Counted from the stretch's first letter, positions 52,630 through 61,893 are shown. The stretch: 64,000 bases of DNA from Roseateles_C aquae (GCF_032337115.1 NZ_JAVXZY010000006.1:124001-188000), one strand, 5' to 3'. Made by a program: numbers and translations. Notes: generated by a model not told the origin, from the sequence alone.

Positions 52630-53883
52630 CTACCAGGGCCCGTAGCTCGTCACCAGCGCACGCCACAGGGCGTCGGCATCGCGAGCCAAGCCGCTGGCGC
52701 CGGCCTGCGGCGTGGCATCGGCGGCCGCCTGCACCATCACCAGTTTGTTGGCCGGATCGACATACATCAGCTGGCCGAACACGCCCATCAGGGCAAAGCG
52801 TCGGCGCGTGCCTGGGAATGTCCAGAACTGGTAGCCATAGCCGTAATAGCTGCTCGCCTTGCCCGGCTGGAAGGGCATGGCGTGGCGATGCCAGTCGGTC
52901 GCCTCGATCAGGTAGTCGCGTGGCAAGACCTGCTGGCCGGTATCGGGCCGGGCGCCGTCATTGGCCAGCAGCACGCCGAGCCGCGCATAGTCACGCAGCG
53001 TCGCGTTGAAATTGCCGGCCGCCGTCTCCAGCCCGGTCAGATCGGTATGCCAGAGCGCGCTTTGCTCGGCGCCCATGGCCTGCCACAGCCGCGGGCCGAG
53101 GTAGTCGGCCAGGCTCTGGCCGCTGGCGCCGCGCAGCGCGGCGGCCAGCATCGTTGTCTCGGCGCTGGAGTAGTTGAAGCGGGTGCCCTGCGGCGCGCTG
53201 CGCTCGGTCACCGCACCAGCGGCCTTCTCCAGCCCGTCGCGGGCAGCAATGGCGGCGAAGCGGTTCAGATCATCCTGGCCGTCGTAACGTTCCTCGAAGC
53301 GAGCGCCCGAGCTCATGCGCAAGAGATTGCGCAGGCTGGTGTCGCCATACAGGCTGCCTTTCAGTCGTGGCGCATAGCGCTCGGCCTTGTCGTCCAGCGT
53401 ACCCAGCCGCCCTTCGCGCAAGGCCAGGCCAATGCCCAGCGAGACGATGGACTTGGCCATCGAGTGCGAAACGAATCGATGCTGTGGCCCGCGCTCGTAT
53501 TGGTAGCGCTCGACCAGCACCTCGCCGTCCTTGACGATCATCAGCCCCATCACCCGGTGTCGAGCGAGGTAATCATCGATGCTCAGCAGCGGGCCGGGCT
53601 CGCTGCTCCAGCGCAGGGCCGGCTCTTGTGCGGCACGGCGCAAGGGCATGGGCTGGTTGCTGGCCGGCAGCTCGTGCACACGGCCATTGAGCACGCCGGC
53701 TATCTCGCCCTGATGGCTGAAGGAGCCCACGCGCAGGCTCTCGCTGAAGAACCAGTTGCTGGCATTGCCGGCCGGATAACCCTGATCGCGGCCCAGGCGC
53801 AACTCATCCGGCGCCGCGGCGAGCGCCAGCGGCAAGCAACAGATCAGACCGGCCACACCGAGCCGCAATGCAGTCCCCATCAT
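52630..53883 (-). CDS. Serine hydrolase, class C beta-lactamase-like
   Basis: A 417-residue exported protein (signal about 1-24). The SxxK nucleophile motif is S141-M-A-K144 in VSHSMAKSIVS, and a Tyr-containing second motif (FNYSSAE) takes the place of YxN. The family includes penicillin-binding-protein-like esterases and EstB, and membership does not imply beta-lactam resistance. The start at 53883 is the first of two adjacent ATGs. It converges on the molybdoenzyme gene (16 bp gap). Confidence 0.88.
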   Translation of the reverse strand: MMGTALRLGVAGLICCLPLALAAAPDELRLGRDQGYPAGNASNWFFSESLRVGSFSHQGEIAGVLNGRVHELPASNQPMPLRRAAQEPALRWSSEPGPLLSIDDYLARHRVMGLMIVKDGEVLVERYQYERGPQHRFVSHSMAKSIVSLGIGLALREGRLGTLDDKAERYAPRLKGSLYGDTSLRNLLRMSSGARFEERYDGQDDLNRFAAIAARDGLEKAAGAVTERSAPQGTRFNYSSAETTMLAAALRGASGQSLADYLGPRLWQAMGAEQSALWHTDLTGLETAAGNFNATLRDYARLGVLLANDGARPDTGQQVLPRDYLIEATDWHRHAMPFQPGKASSYYGYGYQFWTFPGTRRRFALMGVFGQLMYVDPANKLVMVQAAADATPQAGASGLARDADALWRALVTSYGPW

Positions 53884-54212
53884 TCTTTCTTCGCCGTGTC
53901 CCATCACGGGTGAGCGATGGATTTCACCAAAAAGCACAGAGCCCACCAAGCCCGAAGGCGGGGGGCAGGCAAGTAATTGTTTGTATCGATGGCTTCGGCG
54001 CAGCCTATAAATCTGTGTTATATTCGGTGCATAGATACGCACAAGACTGTTTCTTCAAGGTCTTAATCTCCAGCAACCGCAGCCCGGCTTCTTCAGCGCG
54101 CTCCTGGTTCGCTTCAGTTTCAACTCCCCGGTTTGACGCTTCTTGAGTGTTTCTGTCCTCGCGGCTGCTTTTGGCCTCGAGGTTCTTCATCCATTTTTTC
54201 TAGGAAAACACC
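53884..54212. other. Intergenic region holding the cspA promoter and long leader
   Basis: 329 bases without a gene between the divergent serine-hydrolase and cspA genes. A TATAAA (54006-54011) with TTGTAT (53981-53986, 19 bp spacer) and a second -10-like TATATT (54019-54024) are candidate cspA promoters. The remaining roughly 190 bases before the ATG are T/C-rich and fit the long 5' leader usual for cold-shock genes. AGGAAAACACC is the ribosome site. Confidence 0.5.
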
Positions 54213-54425
54213 ATGAGCATCCAGACTGGCACCGTGAAGTGGTTCGACGACGGCAAGGGTTTCGGTTTCATCACTCCCGATGACGGCACCAAGGACCTGT
54301 TCGCCCACCACAGCGAAATCCGCAACAACGGCGGCTTCCGCACCCTGGCTGAAAACCAGAAGGTCGAATTCGAAGTCAAGCAAGGCCCCAAGGGTCTGCA
54401 AGCTGCCAACATCCGCGGCGTTTGA
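54213..54425 (+). CDS. cspA: Cold-shock protein, CspA family
   Basis: A 70-residue single cold-shock domain. The RNA-binding motifs KGFGFI (RNP1) and DLFAHHSEI (RNP2-like) are complete, and the length is typical. It binds single-stranded nucleic acids and is often induced by cold or growth change. It has a long leader upstream and two stem-loops downstream. Confidence 0.97.
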   Translation: MSIQTGTVKWFDDGKGFGFITPDDGTKDLFAHHSEIRNNGGFRTLAENQKVEFEVKQGPKGLQAANIRGV

Positions 54426-54431
54426 TTTCGC

Positions 54432-54464
54432 AAGGGCCTCCAGCTGCTCGCAGCCTGAGGCCTT
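54432..54464 (+). terminator. Stem-loop terminator after cspA
   Basis: AAGG(G)CCTC pairs with GAGGCCTT with one bulged G, and the inner GCTGC/GCAGC arms extend the stem. A weak TTGTTGTG follows. It is a probable cspA terminator. Confidence 0.55.
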
Positions 54465-54473
54465 GTTGTGAAA

Positions 54474-54505
54474 ACGGCAGACGGAACCGGTTTCCACTCT
54501 GCCGT
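54474..54505 (+). repeat. Long stem-loop downstream of cspA
   Basis: ACGGCAGA (54474-54481) pairs perfectly with TCTGCCGT (54498-54505), and GGAA/TTCC pair inside. No T tract follows, so it is not a usual terminator. It may stabilise the 3' end or be a protein-binding site. Confidence 0.45.
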
Positions 54506-54770
54506 GAATTCGGCCTGGGAAGGCTGAGATCCTGGCGACGTGCCGGGCTCTCTATCCGCAAGTAACACTGGCTCAAGCACAGTGACCTTGCGATTGAATG
54601 CAGTGACCCGTGTCACTCATCTGCGCGACCCGATGCGCAGCGGCTCTTGAAGCCACCTCCGTGCTCTGCACACTGTTGTGCATCACATTCCTTTATCGCA
54701 ATCCGCGCCAAGACGGTTTCCCCGGCTCACGCCACAGGGACAGCATCAAGGCGCACACCTCAAAAAGACT

Positions 54771-54989
54771 ATGCAAACAAAAAGCATTGAGGTGGGGCGT
54801 TTCCTTGTCTCACCTTTCACCAAACCCACCCAAGACGGCGGCTATGCAGCCTCGGTCTCGATTCGATCCGGCCAGGGCATGGCCAGCCATGATCGCGTGA
54901 TGCGCTTCACCCCGCGCTTCGCGACCCAGCGCGCCGCCCTTGCCTATGCGGCCCGCGAAGGCGTGGCCTGGGTCAGCAAGCTGCACTGA
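54771..54989 (+). CDS. Small conserved protein downstream of cspA
   Basis: A 72-residue protein with no signal or membrane segment. The pattern GGYAASVSIRSGQGMASHDRVMRF followed by an A..YA..EG..W tail resembles small hypothetical proteins that often follow cold-shock genes in Burkholderiales. Function unknown. Its ATG lacks a strong ribosome site. A terminator at 55010-55041 ends the transcript. Confidence 0.7.
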   Translation: MQTKSIEVGRFLVSPFTKPTQDGGYAASVSIRSGQGMASHDRVMRFTPRFATQRAALAYAAREGVAWVSKLH

Positions 54990-55009
54990 AAAAGCGGCGC
55001 TGAAATGAG

Positions 55010-55041
55010 AAAGGGCGACTCCTTGCGGAGCCGCCCTTTTT
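55010..55041 (+). terminator. Rho-independent terminator, possibly bidirectional
   Basis: AAAGGGCG and CGCCCTTT, with inner CTCC/GGAG and loop TTGC, make a strong stem followed by five T. The mirror strand has a weaker T-rich flank, so it may also serve the convergent efflux operon. Confidence 0.88.
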
Positions 55042-55072
55042 GCTTGTATGCAGCAGTGTGCGGTGACCAGCC

Positions 55073-56485
55073 TCAGCGAATGGCCGAGGCAACACCCCCG
55101 CCCAGGGCCTTGTAGAGCTGCACGCCGCTTTGCAGCGCCGCCAGCCTCACCTGCAGCGCCGCCTGGCGGGCCGCAAAGCTGGCCCGCTGCGCATCCAGCA
55201 GCTCCAGGCTGCTCGAGGCGCCGTTGGCAAAACGCAGCTCGACCAGGCGCAGCCGCTCGGCCTCGGCCGCCGCCTGCGCGTCCTGCGCGCGCGCCTGCTC
55301 GGCCAGCGTGCTGCGCGCACTCAGTGCGTCAGCCACTTCCCGGAAGGCCGACTGGATGCTCTTCTCGTACTGCGCCACGGCGATATCGCGCGCCGCCTTC
55401 GCGGCCGTCAGATTCGCTTCATTGCGTCCGGCATCGAAGATGGGCATCAAGGCCTGCGAGGCAAAGGTCCAGACGGTGTTCTTGAACAGGCCCGACAGTT
55501 CCGAGCTCGCCGTGCCGACGTTGCTGGTCAGCGTGATCGCGGGGAAGAAGGCCGCACGCGCCGCGCCGATATTGGCATTGGCGGCGCGCAACTGCTGCTC
55601 GGCCTGCAGCACATCGGGACGCTGCACCAGCACCTCGGACGGCAAACCGGCCGCGATGTCGCTGAGCGCCTGCGCATTCAAGCCTTGCGCCGGCGGCAGA
55701 TCGGCCGGCAGCGGCTGAGCAATCAGCAGCACCAGTGCGTTCTCATCCTGATCGCGCTGACGCTGCGCCTGGGCCAGCGCGGCACGCGCCGCCTCCAGGG
55801 CCGACTGCGCCGAGGCCAACTCCAGGCTGGACGCCGCCCCCTGATCAAAACGCAGCCGAGTCAGCCTGTGGCTGTCCTCGCGCGACACCAGGGTCTGGCG
55901 GGCCAGGGCCAGCAGCTCTTCATCGGCTTGCAGGCTGAACTGCGCAGCGGCAACCGCGCCGATCAGGCTGATCTGCGCGGCTCGCGCGCCTTCGGCGCTG
56001 GCCAGATAGCGGGCCGTGGCGGCGTCACTGTTGTTGCGCAGCTTGCCGAAAAGATCGAGCTCATAGGCACTGATCTGCAAACCAGCCTGGAAGTTGTTGA
56101 CGTTCTTGCCCGTGCTGTCGGGCTGGCGGCTGGCGGAGAAGCCCGCCCCCACCGTGGGCAGCTGGCTGGCCGCGGTGATGCGAGCCTGGGCCCGCGCCTG
56201 CTCCACGTTCAGCAGCGCGACGCGCAGATCGCGGTTGTTCTGCAGCGCCAGTTCAATCAGCTTGCGCAGCCGCTGATCCTGGTAGTAAGCAGTCCAGTCC
56301 AGCGGCGCTGCTGCCGCGTTTGTGGCTCTAGTGGCGCTTGCCCCGGGGAACTGCGCCGCCACCGGCGCGGCCGGGCTTTGCTGTTCGGGTGCCAGATTGG
56401 CGCACGCGCCCAGCATCAGCAGGCTGGCCGTGGCCAGCGCGCCCAGGCGCAGCGATCGCCATGTTGAAGTCATCGTCTTGCTCAT
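55073..56485 (-). CDS. Outer-membrane efflux lipoprotein, NodT/OprM-type
   Basis: A 470-residue outer-membrane channel of the TolC superfamily. The lipobox LGAC gives Cys28. Two OEP repeats (about 60-260 and 270-465) contain the usual helical and barrel segments (VLVQRPDVLQAEQQLRAANANIGAARA..FFP). The start follows AAGGAG. It is the last gene of the RND operon, next to the permease, and completes a tripartite pump. Confidence 0.92.
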   Translation of the reverse strand: MSKTMTSTWRSLRLGALATASLLMLGACANLAPEQQSPAAPVAAQFPGASATRATNAAAAPLDWTAYYQDQRLRKLIELALQNNRDLRVALLNVEQARAQARITAASQLPTVGAGFSASRQPDSTGKNVNNFQAGLQISAYELDLFGKLRNNSDAATARYLASAEGARAAQISLIGAVAAAQFSLQADEELLALARQTLVSREDSHRLTRLRFDQGAASSLELASAQSALEAARAALAQAQRQRDQDENALVLLIAQPLPADLPPAQGLNAQALSDIAAGLPSEVLVQRPDVLQAEQQLRAANANIGAARAAFFPAITLTSNVGTASSELSGLFKNTVWTFASQALMPIFDAGRNEANLTAAKAARDIAVAQYEKSIQSAFREVADALSARSTLAEQARAQDAQAAAEAERLRLVELRFANGASSSLELLDAQRASFAARQAALQVRLAALQSGVQLYKALGGGVASAIR

Positions 56486-56488
56486 TGT

Positions 56489-59400
56489 TCAGTGCTCCTT
56501 GGCGCCATCGGCGGCAGGCTCGTGATGGATGCCATGGGCGTGTTCGGCGTGGAAGCGGTGCTCACGCTCGCTGCCCTTGAACAGCCGACGCACCACCAGG
56601 AAGAACACCGGCACGAACAACACCGCCAGCACCGTTGCCGAAATCATGCCGGACAGCACGCCGGTACCGATGGCGCGCTGGCTGGCCGAGCCGGCGCCGG
56701 TGGCAAAGAACAGCGGCGCCACACCAAGGATGAAGGCCACCGAGGTCATGATGATGGGGCGGAAGCGCAGGTGGCAGGCCTCCAGAATCGCCTCGACCAG
56801 GCCCTTGCCCTCGGCCTGCAAGTCTTTCGCGAACTCGATGATCAGGATCGCGTTCTTGGCCGACAGGCCGATGATGGTGATCAGGCCGACCTTGAAGTAG
56901 ACGTCGTTGGGCATGCCGCGCATCGTCGCGCCCAGCAGCGCGCCGAGCAGGCCCAGCGGCACCACCAGCAGCACCGACAGCGGGATCGACCAGCTCTCGT
57001 ACAGCGCCGCCAGGCAGAGGAACACCGCCAGCAGCGAGAAGCCCAGCAGGATGGTGGCCTGCGAGCCCGACAGCTTTTCCTCGCGCGACAGGCCGGTCCA
57101 TTCATAGCCGATGCCGGCCGGCAGCTGCGCCACCATCTGTTCCAGCTCAGCCATGGCCGCGCCGGTCGAAGCACCGGGCGCCGCGTCGCCCGCCAGGCGC
57201 ATGGCCGGGTAGCCGTTGTATCGCGTGGCCTGCATCTGGCCGGTGATCCAATGCGTGCTGGCGATGGCCGACAGCGGCACCGGCTGGCCCTTGGCATTGC
57301 TGACGTTCAGGCGCAGCAGGTCTTCCGGCTGCATGCGGGCAGCCGCCTCGGCCTGCACGATGACGCGCTGCAGACGGCCGGCGCTCGGGAAGTCGTTCAC
57401 ATAGGCCGAGCCCAGCTGCGTGCCGATAACGGCCGCAACGGCGTCGTAGCTGACGCCCAGCGCATTGGCCTTGTCGCGGTCGATGTCCAGCTGCAGTTGC
57501 GGTGCATCTTCCAGACCATCAGGGCGCATGCCGGTGATCAGCTTGCTCTTGCTGGCCATGCCCATCAGCTGGTTGCGGGCGTTCAGCAGCGCCTCGTGGC
57601 CAAGGCCAGCGCGATCCTGCAGGCGCAGCGCAAAACCGGTGGCCGTGCCCAGTTCGGGGATGGGCGGCGGCGACAGCGGGTAGATGAAGGCATCGCGCAC
57701 CATCATCATCGCGCCGAAGGCACGGCCGGCCAGCGCGGAGGCGCTGTGCTGCGGGCCCGGGCGCTCTTCCCAGGGCTTCAGCGGCACGAACACCAGCGCG
57801 GCGTTCTGGCCCTGGCCCGAGAAGGAGAAGCCGATCACGCCGACGGTATCCTGCACCTCGGGCTGCTTCAGCATGAAGTCCTCGACCTGCTTGACCGCCG
57901 CCTCGGTGCGATTGGCCGTCGCGCCCGGCGGCAGCTGCACATTGACGATCAGATAGCCCTGGTCTTCATTGGGCAGGAAGGAGGTCGGCATGCGGGTGTA
58001 GAACCAGCCCACCGCGCCCAGCACCACGCCGTAGACCAGCAGCATCCGGCCGCTGCGCTTGAGCAGCTTGGCGACCCAGCCTTCGTAGCCCTTGGCGGTG
58101 CGCGAGAAGCTGCGGTTGAACCAGCCGAAGAAACCGCCCTTGGCATGGGCATGGCCGGCATCAACCGGCTTCAGCAGCGTGGCGCACAGGGCCGGCGTCA
58201 GCGTCAGCGCCATCAGCGCCGACAGCAGCATCGAGGCCACCATGGCCAGCGAGAACTGGCGGTAGATATTGCCCACCGAGCCGGCGAAGAAGGCCATGGG
58301 CACGAACACCGACACCAGCACCACGGTGATGCCGATGATGGCGCCGGAGATTTGGCTCATCGCCTTGCGCGTGGCCTGCAGCGGCGGCAAGCCCTCCTCG
58401 TTCATGATGCGCTCGACGTTCTCGACGACGACGATGGCATCGTCGACCAGGATGCCGATGGCCAGCACCATGCCGAACAGCGTCAGCACATTGATCGAGA
58501 AGCCCAGCCACAACATGATGGCGAAGGTGCCCAGCAGCGCGATCGGCACAACCACCGTCGGGATCAGCGTGTAGCGCCAGTTCTGCAGGAACAGGAACAT
58601 CACCAGGAAGACGAGCACGATGGCTTCGACCAGGGTCTCGACGACCTGGGTGATCGAGATCTTGACGAACTTCGACGAGTCGTAGGGGATCTCATAGCCC
58701 ACATCGGCCGGGAAATAGCGCTTCAGCTCGACCATCCGTTCCTTGACCGCCGTCGCCGAGGCCAGCGCGTTGCCGCCCGGTGCCAGCTGGATGCCGATGC
58801 CGGTGGCCGGCTTGCCATTGAGCCGCGAGTAGGAGCCGTAGCTCTGGCCGCCCAGCTCGACGCGTGCCACATCCTTCAGCCGCACGCTGGAGCCATCGGC
58901 ATTGGCGCGCAGCACGATGCCGCGGAACTGGTCCACCGTTTCCAGCTGGCCCTTGACGACCACAGTGGCCGACATGGTCTGCTCCGACAGATTCGGCAGC
59001 TCGCCGATCGAGCCGGCCGGCACCAGCGCGTTCTGCGCGCGAATCGCGGCATTCACCTCGACCGGGCTGATGCCGAAAGAGAGCAGCTTGGCCGGGTCCA
59101 GCCAGATGCGCATCGCACGCTCGGTGCCGAACAGCTGGGCCTGGCCGATGCCGGGCAAACGCTGCAGCTCGGGCACGATATTGCGCGCCGCATAGTCGCC
59201 CAGCGCCTTGGGGTCCAGCGCGCCGGTCTTGCTCGACAGCATCACAAAGAGCAGGAAGTTGTTGCCTGCCTTGTCGATGCGCACCCCCTGCTGTACCACC
59301 GCCGAAGGCAGCCGCGGCGAGGCCCGGCTCAGGCGGTTTTGCACCTCGACCTGGGCCAGTTCCAGATTGGTGCCGGGTTCGAAGGTCACGGTGATGGCGC

Positions 59401-59662
59401 CGGTGCCATTGGCCTGGCTGACCGACTCCAGATAGGCCAGACGCGGCGCGCCGTTGAGCTCCTGCTCGATGATGGAAATAACGCTTTCATCCAGCGTCTT
59501 GGCCGAGGCGCCGGGATAGACCACGTTGATGGACAAGGCCGGCGGCGCCACCGTCGGGTACTGCGAAATCGGCAGCTTGGTGATGGAGACCGCACCGAAG
59601 ACCAGGATGAACAGCGCGATCACCCAGGCAAAGACCGGCCGGTCAATGAAGAAACGTGCCAT
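56489..59662 (-). CDS. RND multidrug efflux permease, AcrB/HAE1 family
   Basis: A 1057-residue inner-membrane proton/drug antiporter with 12 predicted TM segments and two large periplasmic loops. The adjacent Asp pair in GILVDDAIVVVENVER (TM4) is the proton relay of AcrB-type pumps. The N-terminal ARFFIDRPVFAWVIAL is canonical. The C-terminus carries a His-rich tail (HRFHAEHAHGIHHEP) not usual in AcrB. GGAGG precedes the start. It sits between adaptor and outer-membrane genes in one operon. Confidence 0.95.
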   Translation of the reverse strand: MARFFIDRPVFAWVIALFILVFGAVSITKLPISQYPTVAPPALSINVVYPGASAKTLDESVISIIEQELNGAPRLAYLESVSQANGTGAITVTFEPGTNLELAQVEVQNRLSRASPRLPSAVVQQGVRIDKAGNNFLLFVMLSSKTGALDPKALGDYAARNIVPELQRLPGIGQAQLFGTERAMRIWLDPAKLLSFGISPVEVNAAIRAQNALVPAGSIGELPNLSEQTMSATVVVKGQLETVDQFRGIVLRANADGSSVRLKDVARVELGGQSYGSYSRLNGKPATGIGIQLAPGGNALASATAVKERMVELKRYFPADVGYEIPYDSSKFVKISITQVVETLVEAIVLVFLVMFLFLQNWRYTLIPTVVVPIALLGTFAIMLWLGFSINVLTLFGMVLAIGILVDDAIVVVENVERIMNEEGLPPLQATRKAMSQISGAIIGITVVLVSVFVPMAFFAGSVGNIYRQFSLAMVASMLLSALMALTLTPALCATLLKPVDAGHAHAKGGFFGWFNRSFSRTAKGYEGWVAKLLKRSGRMLLVYGVVLGAVGWFYTRMPTSFLPNEDQGYLIVNVQLPPGATANRTEAAVKQVEDFMLKQPEVQDTVGVIGFSFSGQGQNAALVFVPLKPWEERPGPQHSASALAGRAFGAMMMVRDAFIYPLSPPPIPELGTATGFALRLQDRAGLGHEALLNARNQLMGMASKSKLITGMRPDGLEDAPQLQLDIDRDKANALGVSYDAVAAVIGTQLGSAYVNDFPSAGRLQRVIVQAEAAARMQPEDLLRLNVSNAKGQPVPLSAIASTHWITGQMQATRYNGYPAMRLAGDAAPGASTGAAMAELEQMVAQLPAGIGYEWTGLSREEKLSGSQATILLGFSLLAVFLCLAALYESWSIPLSVLLVVPLGLLGALLGATMRGMPNDVYFKVGLITIIGLSAKNAILIIEFAKDLQAEGKGLVEAILEACHLRFRPIIMTSVAFILGVAPLFFATGAGSASQRAIGTGVLSGMISATVLAVLFVPVFFLVVRRLFKGSEREHRFHAEHAHGIHHEPAADGAKEH

Positions 59663-59677
59663 GACTGTGGCCTCCGA

Positions 59678-60913
59678 TCAACGGCTGGCCGCGGAAGCGG
59701 CAGGCGCAGCGGCCGAGGCGGCCGGCGACCAGGGCATCGGGCTCACCGGCGCACCGGGCACAAACATCTTCTGGAAGCCATCGACGATGACCTGCTCGCC
59801 CGGCTTCAGGCCGTCCAGCACCACCCACTGATTGCCCTGGGCAGAGCCGATCTTGACCGGCCGCGGCTCGGGCTTGTTGCCAGCGCCGACGACCAGCACG
59901 GTATCGCCCTGATTGCTGCGCTTGACCGCCTGCTGCGGCAGCAGGATGCCGCCAGGCAGCTCGCCCTGCGACATGCGCACCCGCACATACTGGCCAGGCA
60001 GCAGGGCCGCGCCCGGGTTGGCCACTTCGGCGCGCAAGAGCACCTGACCCGAACCGGCGTCAACGCTGAGGTCGGTGAACAGCAGCTTGCCGGGCTGGGC
60101 CAGCTCGCTGCCATCGTCCAGCACCACACGCACCTGGGCCGAGCTGGCGCCGGCGCGCAGCTTGCCGCCGGCCAGGGCGCGACGCAGCTGCTGCACCTCG
60201 TTGGCGCTCTGGGTGAAGTTGACGTAGACCTTGTCGGTCTGCTGGATCAAGGCCAGCTGGGTCGCCTCGGCGGCGCTGACCAGCGCGCCCTCGGTCACCA
60301 GCGCACGGCCGATGCGGCCGGAGATCGGCGCGCGCACCGCGGCGTAGTCCAAGTTCAGCTTGGCGCTTTGCACGGCGGCCTTGGCCGCGGCGACATCGGC
60401 CTCGGCGGCCTTGGCGGCCGCAACGGAAGCGATGTACTCCTGCTGGCTGATGGCCTTGGCTTCGGCCAGCGGCTTGTTGCGTTCGGCCTGGGCCACCGCC
60501 TGGGCCACATTGGCCTGGGCGCGGGCCAGCTGGGCCTGGGCGCTGTCGAACTGCGCCTGGTAGGGCGCCGGGTCGATCTGGAACAGCGGCTGGCCCTCGC
60601 GGACCTCGCTGCCCTCGGTGAACAGGCGCTTCAGCACCACACCGTTGACGCGCGCCCGCACCTGGGCGCTGCGCAGCGCCTCGACGCGGCCGGGCAGCTC
60701 GGTCTGCAGGCCCACCGCTTGCAATTCGGCCTTGATGATGCCGACCGGCGCCGGCGGCATGCCGCCACCGGCCGGGCCGGCGCCGGGCTTGTCGCCGCCA
60801 CCGCAGGCGCTCAGCGCCGCGGCAATGGCAACGGCCAGGGGAAGCAGGTACAGCGCGCGAGCGCCAAAGCCCAGCGACACAGTGGTCTCTTGAGCAGCAG
60901 GTTTCACTGACAT
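59678..60913 (-). CDS. RND efflux membrane-fusion adaptor, AcrA-type lipoprotein
   Basis: A 411-residue periplasmic adaptor. The lipobox LSAC gives Cys37. Domains follow in the order beta-barrel/lipoyl, alpha-hairpin (about 105-175, Ala/Gln-rich), lipoyl return (VRAPISGRIGRALVTEGALV), beta-barrel, and a short Ala-rich C-terminal tail. The ATG at 60913 places the signal correctly; one at 60958 would add a head. The first gene of the operon, divergent from the TetR repressor. Confidence 0.92.
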   Translation of the reverse strand: MSVKPAAQETTVSLGFGARALYLLPLAVAIAAALSACGGGDKPGAGPAGGGMPPAPVGIIKAELQAVGLQTELPGRVEALRSAQVRARVNGVVLKRLFTEGSEVREGQPLFQIDPAPYQAQFDSAQAQLARAQANVAQAVAQAERNKPLAEAKAISQQEYIASVAAAKAAEADVAAAKAAVQSAKLNLDYAAVRAPISGRIGRALVTEGALVSAAEATQLALIQQTDKVYVNFTQSANEVQQLRRALAGGKLRAGASSAQVRVVLDDGSELAQPGKLLFTDLSVDAGSGQVLLRAEVANPGAALLPGQYVRVRMSQGELPGGILLPQQAVKRSNQGDTVLVVGAGNKPEPRPVKIGSAQGNQWVVLDGLKPGEQVIVDGFQKMFVPGAPVSPMPWSPAASAAAPAASAASR

Positions 60914-61051
60914 CACGGTGTAGTCCTCTCTGGGCGATGTGGGTGTTGGAGTGGTCATTGCGGTTCCGATCGTTGCAGCTTGTCGCAGATCAAGCAGTCA
61001 GGTCAATGACGAAGCATGCCTGTCGGCCTCGACAAGATTTGGCAGCAGTAT

Positions 61052-61073
61052 ATACATACATTCGCGTATGTAT
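61052..61073. promoter_or_regulatory. Inverted repeat ATACATAC-N6-GTATGTAT, AcrR-type operator
   Basis: Two perfect 8-base arms around ATTCGC, in the divergent region between the efflux operon and its TetR gene. The sequence closely resembles the known AcrR operator of E. coli (TACATACATT...AATGTATGTA type). It probably represses both the efflux operon and the regulator. Confidence 0.8.
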
Positions 61074-61099
61074 GTTTAATGACCTAAAATCCCTGCACC

Positions 61100-61804
61100 A
61101 TGGCCAGGAAAACCAAGCAAGAAGCCCAGGAGACCCGCAACCGCCTGCTCGACGCGGCGGAACAGCTGTTCCATCAGCGGGGCGTATCGCGCACCTCGCT
61201 GCAGGACATCGCCGAGGCCGCCGGCGTCACCCGCGGCGCCGTCTACTGGCATTTCGAGGACAAGGCCCAGCTCTTCAACGCGATGATGGAACGCGCCACC
61301 ATGCCGCTCGAAGAAGGCATGAGCCCGGCACTGGCCGAGGCGCCACAGCTGACGCTGGCCGAATTGCGCTTCGGCCTGGTCAACGTCTTCTTCCTGGCCA
61401 TGCACAGCGAGCGCACCCGGCGGGTGTTCGAGATCGCGATGAAGAAGGTCGAGTACACCGGCGAGTTGCAGGCGCTGCAGGAACGCAAGATCGCCGCCCA
61501 CCGCGACTGGCGCGAGCAGAACCGCGCCGCCTTCGACCACGCCGCGGCCCAGGGCCAGTTGCTGGCTGGCCTGGACACGCGCCTGGCCGCCATCGCACTT
61601 GTTGCCCTGGTCGACGGGCTGATCCACCAGTGGATTCTGGACCCCGAAAGCTTTGATCTGGTCGCCATCGGGCAGGCCGCGGTCGAGCGCTTTCTCAATG
61701 GCCTGGGTCACGGCGGCCCCGCCCTGCTGCCGCCGATGACGACCGAGGAACGCGCCCGGTTGGGCCAACAGAGCGTCTGCCGACGCAGCGCTGCCGCCGA
61801 CTGA
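61100..61804 (+). CDS. AcrR/TtgR-like TetR repressor of the RND operon
   Basis: A 234-residue TetR protein. The helix-turn-helix (about 12-58; TSLQDIAEAAGVTRGAVYWHFEDKAQLFNAM) is very close to AcrR/TtgR-type proteins, and the C-terminal part matches TetR_C_2. It should repress the adjacent efflux operon and be released by substrates of the pump. The operator at 61052-61073 lies 26 bp upstream of its start. Confidence 0.93.
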   Translation: MARKTKQEAQETRNRLLDAAEQLFHQRGVSRTSLQDIAEAAGVTRGAVYWHFEDKAQLFNAMMERATMPLEEGMSPALAEAPQLTLAELRFGLVNVFFLAMHSERTRRVFEIAMKKVEYTGELQALQERKIAAHRDWREQNRAAFDHAAAQGQLLAGLDTRLAAIALVALVDGLIHQWILDPESFDLVAIGQAAVERFLNGLGHGGPALLPPMTTEERARLGQQSVCRRSAAAD

Positions 61805-61841
61805 GGCAACGCCGCCAACAAAGCCACAGGCAATGCCCTTG

Positions 61842-61865
61842 AATCCGGCCGGGCATGGCCGGGTT
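61842..61865 (+). terminator. Weak stem-loop terminator after the TetR gene
   Basis: AATCCGGCC and GGCCGGGTT pair around GGGCAT with one G-U wobble, followed by only a short T run. It could limit read-through into ygiQ. Confidence 0.4.
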
Positions 61866-61893
61866 TGCACCGAGACTTGAGACAATCTAGGGT
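61865..61893 (+). promoter_or_regulatory. Candidate promoter of ygiQ
   Basis: TTGCAC (61865-61870), 17 bases and TAGGGT (61888-61893) resemble a sigma-70 promoter ending 32 bp before the ygiQ start. Confidence 0.4.

Larger units (their letters stand above)
54426..54770 (+). other. Region between cspA and the small CspA-linked protein
   Basis: 345 bases. It holds a terminator-like stem-loop (54432-54464), a second long stem-loop (54474-54505), AGTGAC-CCGT-GTCACT (54602-54617), and CTGCGC/GCGCAG (54621-54640). ORFs here look spurious. CAGTGACC occurs twice, at about 54579 and 54601. Confidence 0.5.

Noticed and set aside
52630..53883. Beta-lactam resistance gene
   Set aside because: The SxxK fold is shared with esterases and penicillin-binding-like proteins, and the YxN motif is altered. 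No resistance claim is supported.
54610..54900. 96-codon frame starting in the cspA-distal gap
   Set aside because: It has no ribosome site and overlaps the better-supported small gene at 54771 in another frame.
56492..60910. Very long open frame (1472 codons) on the plus strand
   Set aside because: It is antisense to the RND permease and adaptor, is rich in His, Arg and Gln as expected for a GC-rich mirror frame, and has no family motif.
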